Of a stretch of DNA of 48,700 nt, positions 18,401 through 27,449 are shown piece by piece. The notes beneath the pieces were generated by a model, which ran no database searches, was not told where the DNA came from, and saw nothing but the letters and a program-made list of their open reading frames with translations. The position numbers and the translations under genes were made by a program. The stretch lies in contig JAFGTR010000053.1 in assembly GCA_016934055.1 (NCBI GenBank), positions 1-48,700 of the forward strand, written 5' to 3'. The stretch is from Bacteroidales bacterium. Its GTDB lineage: Bacteria; Bacteroidota; Bacteroidia; Bacteroidales; UBA10428. The first letter of the stretch is position 1. Each line of letters starts with the position of its first letter.

Positions 18401-20980
18401 CTACCTTCCCCAGGTTCTTATTCCTCCTGCACTCGATGATGATAATTTTGATGGTACAGATGACTGGATAGACGATCGCGGTGACCGTTTCTGCTCAAAA
18501 ACCGGATTTCTGCACGATGCCTTCATGCCCGGTAACGGAGAAGAATACCCTGAATATCCTGACATGCCGTTCCATGATGATATTTACGGTACTGTTGATT
18601 CGGGCTGGTACAATGGTTCTGATAACACTTACGGTGATGATTTCTTTGAGAAGCTCGGCAGGACGCATTTTCGTATCCATGCCAACTACGAGGGAAAAGG
18701 ACGTGAAGGTTCACTGGAGATAAGCAAGGGAGGCATCCTTGTGGTGGAAGAAATTTTCGGAGGCTCACCCTGGGTGATCTTTTCGCATGTGCTGACATCA
18801 TTTGCCAGGGGTGCGGCAATTAAAGTTGAATCTCAGGCACTTCCTTCGATGGTTCGCTATGGAACTGATACCGTCTTTATCCGCCATCATATTATTGACG
18901 AAAATGAACCTCACCGGTTTGACGGGCAGTTTGATCCCTATCATCTTTCATATGGTTATGGCGAGTCAGCTGTTACAACCATCGTTGGCGGAAAGGATCC
19001 ATGCAGCCTTATTGAACCTGTGATCTCAACCTCATCGATCATTGACCCGTCTGAAGACCGGAAGACCATTACACTGATACCTGATCCCGACGCGTCAATT
19101 CCTGAACTGAATGAATATCCGAAAAATGTAACAGGTGCTTTTGTTGAAGTAAGGCTGGAAGTGATGAATGGTACCGGTGACAACTGGATCAATACAACAT
19201 TAACACCAGTGATCCCTGCCGGGTTAGGCAACACGTCGGTTGTGATGAGCTATGTGGCTTATCCCCGTCCCCTTGTACCGGGTGATGATATCGGCACTTT
19301 TGAAGCCGGCTGGCGTTTTAACCAGCCCGAAGGCGAAGTCCTTGTTAAGCCGGGGAATAACCTGCCATTGTTGCAGCCTTCACGCAGAGCTTATTATATC
19401 TTTCTGTTTAAAGTTGATGAAAGCCTGCCACAGGTCTTTATGATATCGGTTTTGACCTGAGTACGGAAAGGGTATTTTATACAGGCGAAAACAGAGGCAG
19501 CTACAGTTGTGATGTGCCACCGGCCATGATCTGCATAGCTGATAAAGATGAAAACGGAAGGGTGGAGGAATATCAGCCGTTTATCATTCATTCTGTCGGT
19601 TTGCAAAACCTTGAAGTTAACGGAACGGCTAATCTCTCATTTGCCGGTGACGTTCGCTGGGCAACAAAAGAAGTTATCCCCGATGATTTCGTTTCAATGA
19701 CAGAGATACTGCCCTCATCAGTCGCCGGAAAATCCGAGACTATCGATCTTACTGCTTTCAATCCTTTCCCTGTCATTGACACAACAGAATTCTTCATATT
19801 GCAGAAGGCAGTCGTAAACAGTTATAACACAGGTGAAAAACTTATGGTTGTGTCGGGTGAAGCACTGCTCTTCAACGATGTGCTGGCAGGTGATATGTTG
19901 GCGACTTATGGTCAGCTTAATGTGACACCTGTTGGACCAAGACTGACGATTGAAAAAAAGATATACACGGTTAACGGTTATAAGATTGAAGATACCCTGG
20001 CTTTCAAGCCTGATGAAGACATTTTCCTTGTGACCTTACTGGAAATCACCAATACAGGGAATGACATCTCTTCAAACACACTGGTCGACGTATTTCCCGG
20101 GAAGTTTTATGAAACATTGGGTGACAGTCTTCCTGCCGGCGCATCCTTATCCGGTGACCACATCACTCTGTCAGTTGGAGCACTGGTGCCGGGTGAGATG
20201 AAAAGAGTGTATCTCCATTTCAGGTTAAAACAGGATATTAAAGATAAAACAGAACTGATGCAATTGATAGCTTCTTCGGAAGTCAGTTATGAAGGAACCT
20301 CTATTGATGCTTCATACCGTTATCAGGATGACAGTCCTGTAACCTTTGGTATTCACGATTTTCAATTATATGCTGCCACATCGCAGGTTGAAGGTAACCG
20401 TGTCCTCATGCAGGTTTCGGCTGTAAACAGAGGCCTTCCGGCCACGGATATTGCTCTGCGGATTTATCCTGTTGTGGGCGGCGGAATTGCTGAACTTCCG
20501 CTGGCTGAGATTATTGTTGACTCTGTTGGTACTTATGGCGAGATAAACCTCGATGGTGAATATATACTACCAACCAGTGAAGAGGTTGAATTTATAGCCA
20601 TCGTTGATGATGGTGACATAACAACGGAGGTTTTTGAACTTAATAACCAGCTTAGATTTAAGGCAGGACAGAGCATTACCGGTTTTGAAAAAAATACTGA
20701 CGGTAACGGTGAGGTTTTAAATGCCTATCCGAATCCTTTCATGGATGAATTATGGATTAAGTATCGTCTTGAAAAGCCTGCTTTGTCTCTTGTTATCTCT
20801 ATACTTGACGGAAACGGTAAAACGGTTCATAAAATTACCGGAATGCCTTCAGAAGCCGGTACACATATAATGGGATGGTCAGCGACAGGGTTAAGAACCG
20901 GTTTGTATATGATCGTCATTCAGGGCAAAGACCAGGAAGGTGATATTTTTCGTTCGGAAATGAAAGTCCTGCGTCATTGA
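15489..20980 (+). pseudogene. Giant T9SS cargo protein, split by a -1 frameshift near 19438
   Basis: The first frame (15489-19460, 1323 residues) starts with a clean signal peptide (MKKLLLSLSSFFVFSFSFSQ). The second frame (ORF from 19514, open without stops back to 19439) lacks any signal and ends in a type A T9SS sorting domain (AYPNPFMDELW...GLYMIVIQG). Adding one base to the TTT at 19437-19439 joins ...DESLPQVF to YDIGFDLSTERVF and gives one protein of about 1830 residues. It has a Rossmann-like N-terminal part (SVKILIIPSCNFKG, SGGGMIYAEGNGAYLLSK), CARDB/DUF11-like repeats, and Asp-rich calcium-type repeats (DIDSDGDPDVW, DIDHDGLRAMDTDADG, DDDNFDGTDDW). Function unknown; probably a surface or secreted adhesin or matrix protein. 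The shift may be a sequencing error, so 'pseudogene' is provisional. It heads the operon-like T9SS island. Confidence 0.8.
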
Positions 20981-20990
20981 TACCGACCCG

Positions 20991-21025
20991 GAAGTCTGAC
21001 AACTTTCTTTTCCCTGTCAGGCTTC
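20991..21025 (+). other. Stem-loop between cargo and adhesin genes
   Basis: GAAGTCTGACA (20991-21001) pairs with TGTCAGGCTTC (21015-21025) through 11 bp including one G-T wobble. No T-tract follows, so it is more likely an RNA-processing or attenuation hairpin than a full terminator. Confidence 0.4.
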
Positions 21026-21062
21026 CAAAGTATTCAGCCAGAAATTATTAATGGTCGTGTTA

Positions 21063-22781
21063 ATGAAAGAAAAACTGCTAAGATTAAAAGTAATACTGGT
21101 TTCTTTGTCTTGTTTCATATCCTTTGCCGGCAGGGCACAGATTGATTTCATAGTCCCCGATACGGTATGCATACGTGATTCAATGCAGGCCGTTAATATG
21201 TCATCTGATGCTTCATCATATTACTGGAATTTTTGTTCAGGTAATCTCGCTTATATTCCCGAAGGTGAAAATCTCACCAACATCGGCAAGGTTAACGGAC
21301 CATCTTTTATCGATATCGTGAAAACAGCTGAAGGCTTTTATGCCTTTATCACCAATCATGTGGATGGTACGCTGACAAGAGATTATTTCGGGAACAGTCT
21401 GCTGAATGAACCGGTTTCAGTTAATCTGGGTAACACAGGCGGAATAAGTCACCTGGAAGGGATACAGGTTGTCAGTGAAGGGGACAGATGGTACGGTTTT
21501 GTAACCGGCGGCATTGGTGTTGAATCATCGTTGATTCGCCTTGAATTCGGTTCCTCTCCCGGTAACATTCCTGTAGTTACAAACCTGGGCAATATCGGTG
21601 AATTGTCTTATCCCATCGATTTTTTTATGTACAGGGAAAATGACGTCTGGATAGGACTTACAGTAAACTACACAACAAACGCCATGTCAAGGCTGGTCTT
21701 CAGCAACGGACTTGACAATCCGCCGGACGGCGAGAACCTGGGCAATCCGGCTGATATGAACAGGCCCTGCGGCTTGCATGCCATGCTGGATAACGGCAAC
21801 TGGTTTGTTTTTGTAACGAATTTCGGGTCAAACACATTGTCAAGGATTGATTTCGGTGCTTCACTGTTGAATCAGCCGTCGGGTGTTAACATTGGCGGAT
21901 CCGGAACTTTGTCGTCTCCTTTTGACCTGACGATGATCAGGGATTGCGAAAGGATATTCGGCCTTGTGGTGAACCATTATAACAGTGAACTGGTGAGGAT
22001 TGACTTTGGAGATAACATTATGACCGAACCTGTTTATCAGAATGTGGGCAATATTGGCGATATGTACCAACCTCACGGCTTGTCGGAGGTCTTCCGAGAT
22101 AAGGATGTGTTGTATTTGCTGACGGCCAATATCAATAATACCCTTACAAGGATGTATTTTCCGCCGTGCGACAATGCATCAATATCTTCTTCAACAGATC
22201 GAAATCCTCCCAGGATCACATACAACCAACCAGGAGAATATAATATTTCACTGATGATCGATGAGGGATTACCAACCCAGGAAGTACTGTGCAGGAATAT
22301 CATCGTTTTTAACAATCCGGATATTTCTCTGGGCAACGATACTGTTTTACTGCCGGGGACAACGATTATGTTAAGCCCGGGCAGCGAATTCCGGTCGTAT
22401 GACTGGACTACGGGAGAATCATCTTCTTCTGTTGTCATAAATCATCCCGGCGAATATGGCGTTGAGGTTACCGATTCAAACGGTTGTTCTTCATCAGCAA
22501 CCATAAACGTCAGTATTGAATTGTATATCCCTGAATTCTTTACACCTAATGGTGACACTTTCAATGATACCTGGGAAGTTGAATATTTCAGAATCAATCC
22601 CAATGTTACTGTAGAAATCTTTGACCGCTTCGGGATAAAAATTACCTCGTACCGCGGCAGTGATACCGGTTGGGACGGAACATACCGCGGTCATCCGGTG
22701 AAAGCTGATTCTTACTGGTATGTGATGACATTTGATGACGGTTCAAAACCGCTGACAGGATATGTGACTGTTGTAAGGTGA
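21063..22781 (+). CDS. T9SS type B-sorted adhesin: propeller nested in a PKD domain
   Basis: This 572-residue exported protein begins at the internal ATG at 21063, which gives a normal signal peptide ending GRAQ; the ATG at 21051 adds only MVVL. Residues about 25-60 look like the first half of a PKD domain (ASSYYWNFCSGN). Six repeats of 51-54 residues follow (about 60-372), each with the pattern N-x-GN-x-G...W-x-x-FV-x-N...L-x-R-x-DFG, consistent with a six-bladed beta-propeller. The second PKD half follows (YNQPGEYNISLMIDEG). Next comes a second Ig/PKD-like unit (LGNDTVLLPG to VTDSNGCSS), then a CHU_C-type gliding-motility or type B sorting domain (YIPEFFTPNGDTFNDTW onward, about 488-572). 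The PorP/SprF gene begins one base after its stop, as for SprB/SprF-type pairs. Confidence 0.9.
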   Translation: MKEKLLRLKVILVSLSCFISFAGRAQIDFIVPDTVCIRDSMQAVNMSSDASSYYWNFCSGNLAYIPEGENLTNIGKVNGPSFIDIVKTAEGFYAFITNHVDGTLTRDYFGNSLLNEPVSVNLGNTGGISHLEGIQVVSEGDRWYGFVTGGIGVESSLIRLEFGSSPGNIPVVTNLGNIGELSYPIDFFMYRENDVWIGLTVNYTTNAMSRLVFSNGLDNPPDGENLGNPADMNRPCGLHAMLDNGNWFVFVTNFGSNTLSRIDFGASLLNQPSGVNIGGSGTLSSPFDLTMIRDCERIFGLVVNHYNSELVRIDFGDNIMTEPVYQNVGNIGDMYQPHGLSEVFRDKDVLYLLTANINNTLTRMYFPPCDNASISSSTDRNPPRITYNQPGEYNISLMIDEGLPTQEVLCRNIIVFNNPDISLGNDTVLLPGTTIMLSPGSEFRSYDWTTGESSSSVVINHPGEYGVEVTDSNGCSSSATINVSIELYIPEFFTPNGDTFNDTWEVEYFRINPNVTVEIFDRFGIKITSYRGSDTGWDGTYRGHPVKADSYWYVMTFDDGSKPLTGYVTVVR

Positions 22782-22782
22782 T

Positions 22783-23736
22783 ATGAAAATACTTTTGATT
22801 TTTATAATTATTACAGGATATACTATAGCCCGTGCCCAGGATATGCAGGTGTTTGATCAGTATTTCCCCGAACATGAGATCCTGAATCCTGCACTTACAG
22901 GCTATGAGAATTGTTATAGTATAAGTCTTCATGATCATCATCAATGGCTCGGTATGAAGACATCACCCAATACACAAACAATTTTTGCCCGGGGCCGTTT
23001 TTCCTTTCCGCGGGCTGCCAGTTATCATGGATTGGGTTTAATGGTTACACGCGATCAGAATGGTTCCTTTCGTAACCTGGAGGCTGATGTGCTTTATGCT
23101 TATCATGTGCGGTTATCAGATGCAAAAAAAACCTATATGTCTCTGGGACTTTCAGCTGTTGTAAGTCAGGTAACACTTGACGAAAGCGGGTTTAATAACT
23201 TTAACAATGATCCTGTAATAAGCGGTGCACGGTTAAGCGTCTGGAATCCGGATCTTTCACTGGGCGTTGTGGTTTATAATAAGACATACTATGCAGGCGT
23301 TTCCGCTTTCAATCTTTTACCGGTGTTATCCTTTTTAACAAATCCAGTAGCAGCGGATAAAAACCAACGTATTTTTGTTGCTGTCGCGGGAATAAAAATG
23401 AACCCACGCAAATCAGATATTGAATTCGAACCTTCGGTTGTTTTGCATTACCTCGAAAGTCTATACAGCCGGATGGATATTAATCTGAAAGGTTATTACC
23501 GGCAAACCATATGGCTTGGTGTTTCATTGCGAAAATACCTGGTTGATGATCTCACCTCAAATTTGTCAGCATTGCCTTCAGTTGGAATAACCGTTGGTAA
23601 TTTTGAAATAGCTTATTCGTATGGGTTTGGTTTTTCATCCATTCATCGTCGCAGCTATGGTTCACATTTTCTCATGCTGAGATGGAAACTTTGTCAGGAA
23701 AACAGGGATATATTACCCTGTCCGGCTTATAATTAA
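22783..23736 (+). CDS. PorP/SprF family type IX secretion outer-membrane protein
   Basis: The 317-residue protein has a signal peptide (ILLIFIIITGYTIARAQ) and the family start QDMQVFDQYFPEHEILNPALTG, with the conserved asparagine-proline near the mature N-terminus. The rest is beta-rich with alternating residues (YHGLGLMVTRDQNG, TYMSLGLSAVV), as expected for an outer-membrane barrel. PorP/SprF proteins attach or deliver T9SS type B cargo, typically the product of the gene just upstream; here that is the propeller adhesin, whose stop codon is separated from this ATG by one base. A weak AATTCTTAA inverted repeat lies downstream. Confidence 0.93.
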   Translation: MKILLIFIIITGYTIARAQDMQVFDQYFPEHEILNPALTGYENCYSISLHDHHQWLGMKTSPNTQTIFARGRFSFPRAASYHGLGLMVTRDQNGSFRNLEADVLYAYHVRLSDAKKTYMSLGLSAVVSQVTLDESGFNNFNNDPVISGARLSVWNPDLSLGVVVYNKTYYAGVSAFNLLPVLSFLTNPVAADKNQRIFVAVAGIKMNPRKSDIEFEPSVVLHYLESLYSRMDINLKGYYRQTIWLGVSLRKYLVDDLTSNLSALPSVGITVGNFEIAYSYGFGFSSIHRRSYGSHFLMLRWKLCQENRDILPCPAYN

Positions 23737-23859
23737 CTTAAGTTGCGATTTATGAAAAAAATAATTGACTTAAGATTTATGAAGTCAAAGGCAAAAATAA
23801 AATAATCAATACTATTCAAACCTGGACTCACCCCTCTAAAACCAAAAATCTGCATTCGT

Positions 23860-23883
23860 AATTCTTAAATCATATTAAGAATT
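23860..23883 (+). terminator. Weak AT-rich inverted repeat after the PorP/SprF gene
   Basis: AATTCTTAA (23860-23868) and TTAAGAATT (23875-23883) form a perfect 9-bp stem with a six-base loop. It is AT-rich and lacks a long T-run, so terminator function is uncertain. Confidence 0.35.
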
Positions 23884-24040
23884 TGTAACCGGCAACTTGA
23901 ATTAATCAGGGGGAAAGGCGGAACAGTGGAAAGGTTATTTGTAAAGATCAATAGATCAGAACTTTAAAAAGTGATTAATATCATCGACAGAGGTAACAAG
24001 AATCATCACAAAATACTGGAACTTAGTATGTTTTTGACCG

Positions 24041-24048
24041 TATATTTG
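24041..24048 (+). promoter_or_regulatory. -7 box of sRNA candidate B
   Basis: TATATTTG, identical to the box of candidate A. No clear TTTG lies 19 bp upstream. Predicted transcription start is near 24055. Confidence 0.45.
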
Positions 24049-24054
24049 TATAGA

Positions 24055-24229
24055 AAATGGAACAAAAGAAAGCAACAAAAAAAAGATAGTTTTTCATAGT
24101 TTAGTTTTGGGTTTAGTTAGTTTAGGGTTAACAATTAGTGATTTTTTCAAGATTTCGGTTTGATAGGGTTTAATTAGTTTTAGGTGTGGGATGCCCCGGG
24201 TACTCTAAAGTGCCCGGGGCTTTGATTTT
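24055..24229 (+). ncRNA. Small-RNA candidate B (about 175 nt)
   Basis: This stretch lies between a TATATTTG box and a strong terminator and has no plausible ORF. It shares TTTGATAGGG plus TTTAATTAGTTTTAGGTG (24159-24186) with candidate A; one T insertion is the only difference. Upstream it has further TTTAG-rich copies (about 24100-24130). It could be a free sRNA or a terminated leader of galM, which begins 125 bp later but appears to have its own promoter. Confidence 0.55.
24193..24229 (+). terminator. Rho-independent terminator of sRNA candidate B
   Basis: GCCCCGGGTACT (24193-24204) pairs with AGTGCCCGGGGC (24209-24220), including one T-G wobble, around a CTAA loop; TTTGATTTT follows. The stem is 12 bp and very GC-rich. 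Confidence 0.85.
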
Positions 24230-24291
24230 CAATGAAAGCTTTAATTTGCATTCAACGCCGGGACTGTTTTTTCAGGACTTGTTATCTGCCA

Positions 24292-24321
24292 TTGTGGGTT
24301 TTATTCCTGCTATTATTTTTC
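24292..24321 (+). promoter_or_regulatory. Promoter candidate for galM
   Basis: TTG at 24292-24294, a 19-bp spacer, then TATTTTTC at 24314-24321 (seven of eight consensus positions counting the free Ns). It lies 33 bp before the galM ATG. Confidence 0.45.
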
Positions 24322-24354
24322 TTATTTTTACTTCCGTAATTAATATCCTATATT

Positions 24355-25395
24355 ATGCAAATCAATACAAGACCTTACGGGAAAATGTCAGACGGAAGAA
24401 CAGTTCAGCTTTTTCGGTTACAAAATGACAATAACGTATCCATTGAGCTTATCAATTACGGAGGCATTATCACCTCTCTCAACGTTCCCGGGAGAGATGG
24501 CAGGGTGGAAGATGTCATAATCGGATTTGACGATCTGTCAGGTTTTCTGAATGACACATCCTTTATCAATGCTCTTATCGGGAGATATGGGAACCGCATC
24601 GGAAATGCCCGGTTTGAGATCGATGGCAAACTTTACCCCCTGACAGCCAATGAAGGTAAAAATCAGTTGCATGGAGGTGTTAACGGTTTTCATAAGGTAT
24701 TGTGGGATGCTGAAACCATTGAAAAACCAGGCGAAACAGGCGTAAAACTATACTATTTAAGCAAGCACATGGAGGAGGGATACCCGGGTAATCTCCAGGT
24801 AGAAGTGCAGATGCTTTTAAACAATCAGAATGAACTGAGTATAGTATATGTTGCACAGACTGACGCAACCACGCATATCAATCTGACACATCATGGATAT
24901 TTCAATTTAACCGGTGGGAAAAGGGATATCCTTGATCATGTGCTGAAACTTAATGCCTCAAATTATACCGAAACAGACCAGTCACTTATTGCTACCGGAC
25001 GCATTCTCCCTGTGAAAGGAACTGATTATGATTTTACCACACCCGTTAAAATTGGGTCAAGGATTGACCGGACAGGAGGATATGACCTCAATTATGTTAT
25101 TGATAAGGAGGAAGGTGAAATTGCCCTTGCTGCTGAAATATATGATCCTGACAGCGGACGGGTGATGAAGACTTACACTGACCAACCCGGTGTTCAGTTT
25201 TATTCATCAACACATTTTGACGGTACTGTAAAAGGGAAGAAAGGTATAAAACACGTCAAATACTTTGCTTTTTGCCTTGAGACACAGCATTTTCCTAACT
25301 CTCCCAATATACCACATTTCCCTTCAACCTTGTTAAGTGCCGGTGAAGCATATCGTCAAACGACTGTTTATAAGTTTGAGGTCCGAAATGACTGA
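24355..25395 (+). CDS. galM: Aldose 1-epimerase (mutarotase)
   Basis: The 346-residue protein interconverts alpha and beta anomers of galactose or glucose, the entry step of the Leloir pathway. Family motifs are ELINYGGIITSLNVP near residue 30, ALIGRYGNRIGNARFEIDG, NQLHGGVNGFHKVLWD, the catalytic histidine in THINLTHHGYFNLTG, and the C-terminal PNSPNIPHFPSTLLSAGE. No signal peptide is visible, so it is cytoplasmic. galK and galT lie 14 kb away in another operon, and galE is not in the window. Confidence 0.94.
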   Translation: MQINTRPYGKMSDGRTVQLFRLQNDNNVSIELINYGGIITSLNVPGRDGRVEDVIIGFDDLSGFLNDTSFINALIGRYGNRIGNARFEIDGKLYPLTANEGKNQLHGGVNGFHKVLWDAETIEKPGETGVKLYYLSKHMEEGYPGNLQVEVQMLLNNQNELSIVYVAQTDATTHINLTHHGYFNLTGGKRDILDHVLKLNASNYTETDQSLIATGRILPVKGTDYDFTTPVKIGSRIDRTGGYDLNYVIDKEEGEIALAAEIYDPDSGRVMKTYTDQPGVQFYSSTHFDGTVKGKKGIKHVKYFAFCLETQHFPNSPNIPHFPSTLLSAGEAYRQTTVYKFEVRND

Positions 25396-25477
25396 TCGTG
25401 GTGTAATATTTGCAGTATGACATATAAAGTGACCCACTGGATTTATAGCCCGTAAGGGGTTTACTAAAGCTGAGGAT

Positions 25478-27406
25478 ATGCTATTCATTGTTTTTTTTCT
25501 GTTTACATTCAGGTGTTTGTTTGCCGGCTTTCTGGCTGATGATTCAATGAACAAAACTGAGAAAGGTTTAATTGCCGCGGCGAAAGACTATGATCAGCGA
25601 ATGGACTTATATGATGTTAAATTTTATAAAATAGATCTGGAAATTACTGATACTTCAACATTTCTTTCCGGTTCAACATCTGTCCTGCTTCAAATTGTTG
25701 CCGATTCGGGAACCGAACTGGTTTTTGACATGCTGTCCGATCTTACTGTTGATTCTGTCCGTCTTGATGGAAAAAATGTTTCCTGTGAACACGTTGATGA
25801 TAAACTGATAGTTCTGCCTGACAATGTTTTGCAGTATAAGGATACCTGCATGGTAACGGTATATTACTCAGGATTAGGAAAGCAAAAAAGCTGGATTTCC
25901 GGTATATACAATGCCAGACAGGATATCTGGAACAAGAACGTCACCTGGACCCTGTCGGAGCCGTTTGCAGCACGTAACTGGTTTCCCTGCAAACAGATAT
26001 TATCAGACAAAGCTGATTCAGCCTGTATTTATATCACAACAAACAGTGAATTAAGGGCCGGATCGAATGGTCTGCTTGAGAATGTTGTGAACCTGCCGGG
26101 AAACAGAACAAGGTATGAATGGAAAACGCGTTATCCTGTTGCCTATTACCTGCTGTCATTTGCCGTAGGCGATTACCGTGATTATAGTTATTATGTTCAT
26201 CTGCCCGGTTGTGATGATTCTTTGCTTGTGCAAAACTACATTTATGATACTCTGGCTTTTTTTGAATACAACAAAGAAGATATTGACAAAACTGCCGATC
26301 TGATTATCCTGTATTCCAAATTATTTGGCACATATCCGTTTTTTCATGAAAAATACGGACATTGTATCGTACCGACAGGAGGCGGTATGGAACATCAGAC
26401 GATGACAACCCTGGGAAGCTTTTATTTTCTGTTGGTTGCGCATGAACTTGCCCATCAATGGTTTGGCGATTATGTGACATGTGCCGACTGGCAGGATATA
26501 TGGATTAATGAGGGTTTTGCAAGTTACTCTGAATATATTGCCTACCAGTATCTTAAGTCACAGGAAAAGGCCGATTTATGGATGGCTGATGCTCACGACT
26601 ATATCAAAACAGAGAATGGCGGTTCTGTATTTGTACCTGAGGCCTTTGCTTTCGACGAAAATCGTATATTCGATTACCGTCTTTCCTATAAAAAAGGTGC
26701 GGCCATAATTCATATGATCCGGGGTGAAATACAAAACGATTCATTGTTTTTTGCCATTCTCAGGGATTATCTGAATCGCTATAAAAATAATGTTGCTTAT
26801 GCCGGTGATTTTAAAGAATTACTGGAAGAAAAGACAGGCAGGGATTTCAATGCCTTTTTTAACCAATGGTATTATGGAGAAGGATATCCCTCCATCACTG
26901 TTAATTGGAAACATGAGCATGATACCTTGTATGCCTTTGTTTTTTTAACATCTTCAACAACCCAAACACCGATGTTCGATATTCTTACCGGTTATAAGAT
27001 TTCACTTAACGACAGGGATTCAATAATTTACAGAAGGCACAATAAACAGTATGATGAATGGAAGATTTCTATGCCCGGGAGGGTTAAAAAGCTTGACGTT
27101 GACCCTGAAAAATGGCTTCTGATTGATGTAACAGGCATAAACAATTTATCAGAATCTGTGCCGAAAAAAACGATTTATCTTGAGCCGAATCCTGCAAAAG
27201 GCTGGGTCAATGTTCATTTTACTGAAAGGATGACAGAAACTGAGATTTATGTTATCGACACCGCCGGGAAATTGATATTTTCAGAAAAATCCGATCGTTT
27301 TCCCTTTACCATTAACCTGAGGGGATATATGCCCGGTTCATATATTGTACTGGCAACAAACGCGGGCAAGATCTATACAGAAAAACTTATTCTGACTGAA
27401 CCATAG
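25478..27406 (+). CDS. M1 family metallopeptidase with T9SS type A sorting domain
   Basis: This 642-residue exported aminopeptidase has a signal peptide (LFIVFFLFTFRCLFAGFLA), an N-terminal beta domain and a gluzincin active site. HELAH (residues 322-326) is followed 18 residues later by Glu345 in WINEGFASYSEY, the M1 zinc set. The exopeptidase substrate motif is GGMEHQ (GAMEN equivalent). After the catalytic core, about residue 570 onward (YLEPNPAKGWVNVHFTE to GSYIVLATNAGKIYTEKLIL) matches a type A T9SS C-terminal domain, so the enzyme should be surface-attached or secreted. It lies between galM and the PorE-like gene; the 43-bp gap to the latter suggests cotranscription. Confidence 0.93.
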   Translation: MLFIVFFLFTFRCLFAGFLADDSMNKTEKGLIAAAKDYDQRMDLYDVKFYKIDLEITDTSTFLSGSTSVLLQIVADSGTELVFDMLSDLTVDSVRLDGKNVSCEHVDDKLIVLPDNVLQYKDTCMVTVYYSGLGKQKSWISGIYNARQDIWNKNVTWTLSEPFAARNWFPCKQILSDKADSACIYITTNSELRAGSNGLLENVVNLPGNRTRYEWKTRYPVAYYLLSFAVGDYRDYSYYVHLPGCDDSLLVQNYIYDTLAFFEYNKEDIDKTADLIILYSKLFGTYPFFHEKYGHCIVPTGGGMEHQTMTTLGSFYFLLVAHELAHQWFGDYVTCADWQDIWINEGFASYSEYIAYQYLKSQEKADLWMADAHDYIKTENGGSVFVPEAFAFDENRIFDYRLSYKKGAAIIHMIRGEIQNDSLFFAILRDYLNRYKNNVAYAGDFKELLEEKTGRDFNAFFNQWYYGEGYPSITVNWKHEHDTLYAFVFLTSSTTQTPMFDILTGYKISLNDRDSIIYRRHNKQYDEWKISMPGRVKKLDVDPEKWLLIDVTGINNLSESVPKKTIYLEPNPAKGWVNVHFTERMTETEIYVIDTAGKLIFSEKSDRFPFTINLRGYMPGSYIVLATNAGKIYTEKLILTEP

Positions 27407-27449
27407 GATTTGGAAATTGAAGACAATTTAAATAAGGTTAACCGGAAAA

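Larger units (their letters stand above)
23737..24354. other. 618-bp gene-free region with sRNA candidate B and galM promoter
   Basis: It contains a short direct repeat around ACTTAAG...GATTTATGAA (about 23737-23785), the AT-rich inverted repeat at 23860-23883, the sRNA candidate B unit (24041-24229) and the galM promoter. A reading frame from 24186 runs through the terminator hairpin into galM in another frame and is not a gene. Confidence 0.7.

Noticed and set aside
19430..19450. Programmed -1 ribosomal frameshift in the giant cargo gene
   Set aside because: No X-XXY-YYZ slippery heptamer and no evident downstream pseudoknot; a lost base or sequencing error is simpler.
20991..21025. Full terminator between the cargo and adhesin genes
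   Set aside because: The stem is good but no T-tract follows, so it is listed only as a stem-loop.
24186..24428. 80-codon frame starting in the sRNA B terminator and overlapping galM
   Set aside because: It runs through a GC-rich terminator hairpin and 74 bases of galM in another frame, with no family resemblance.
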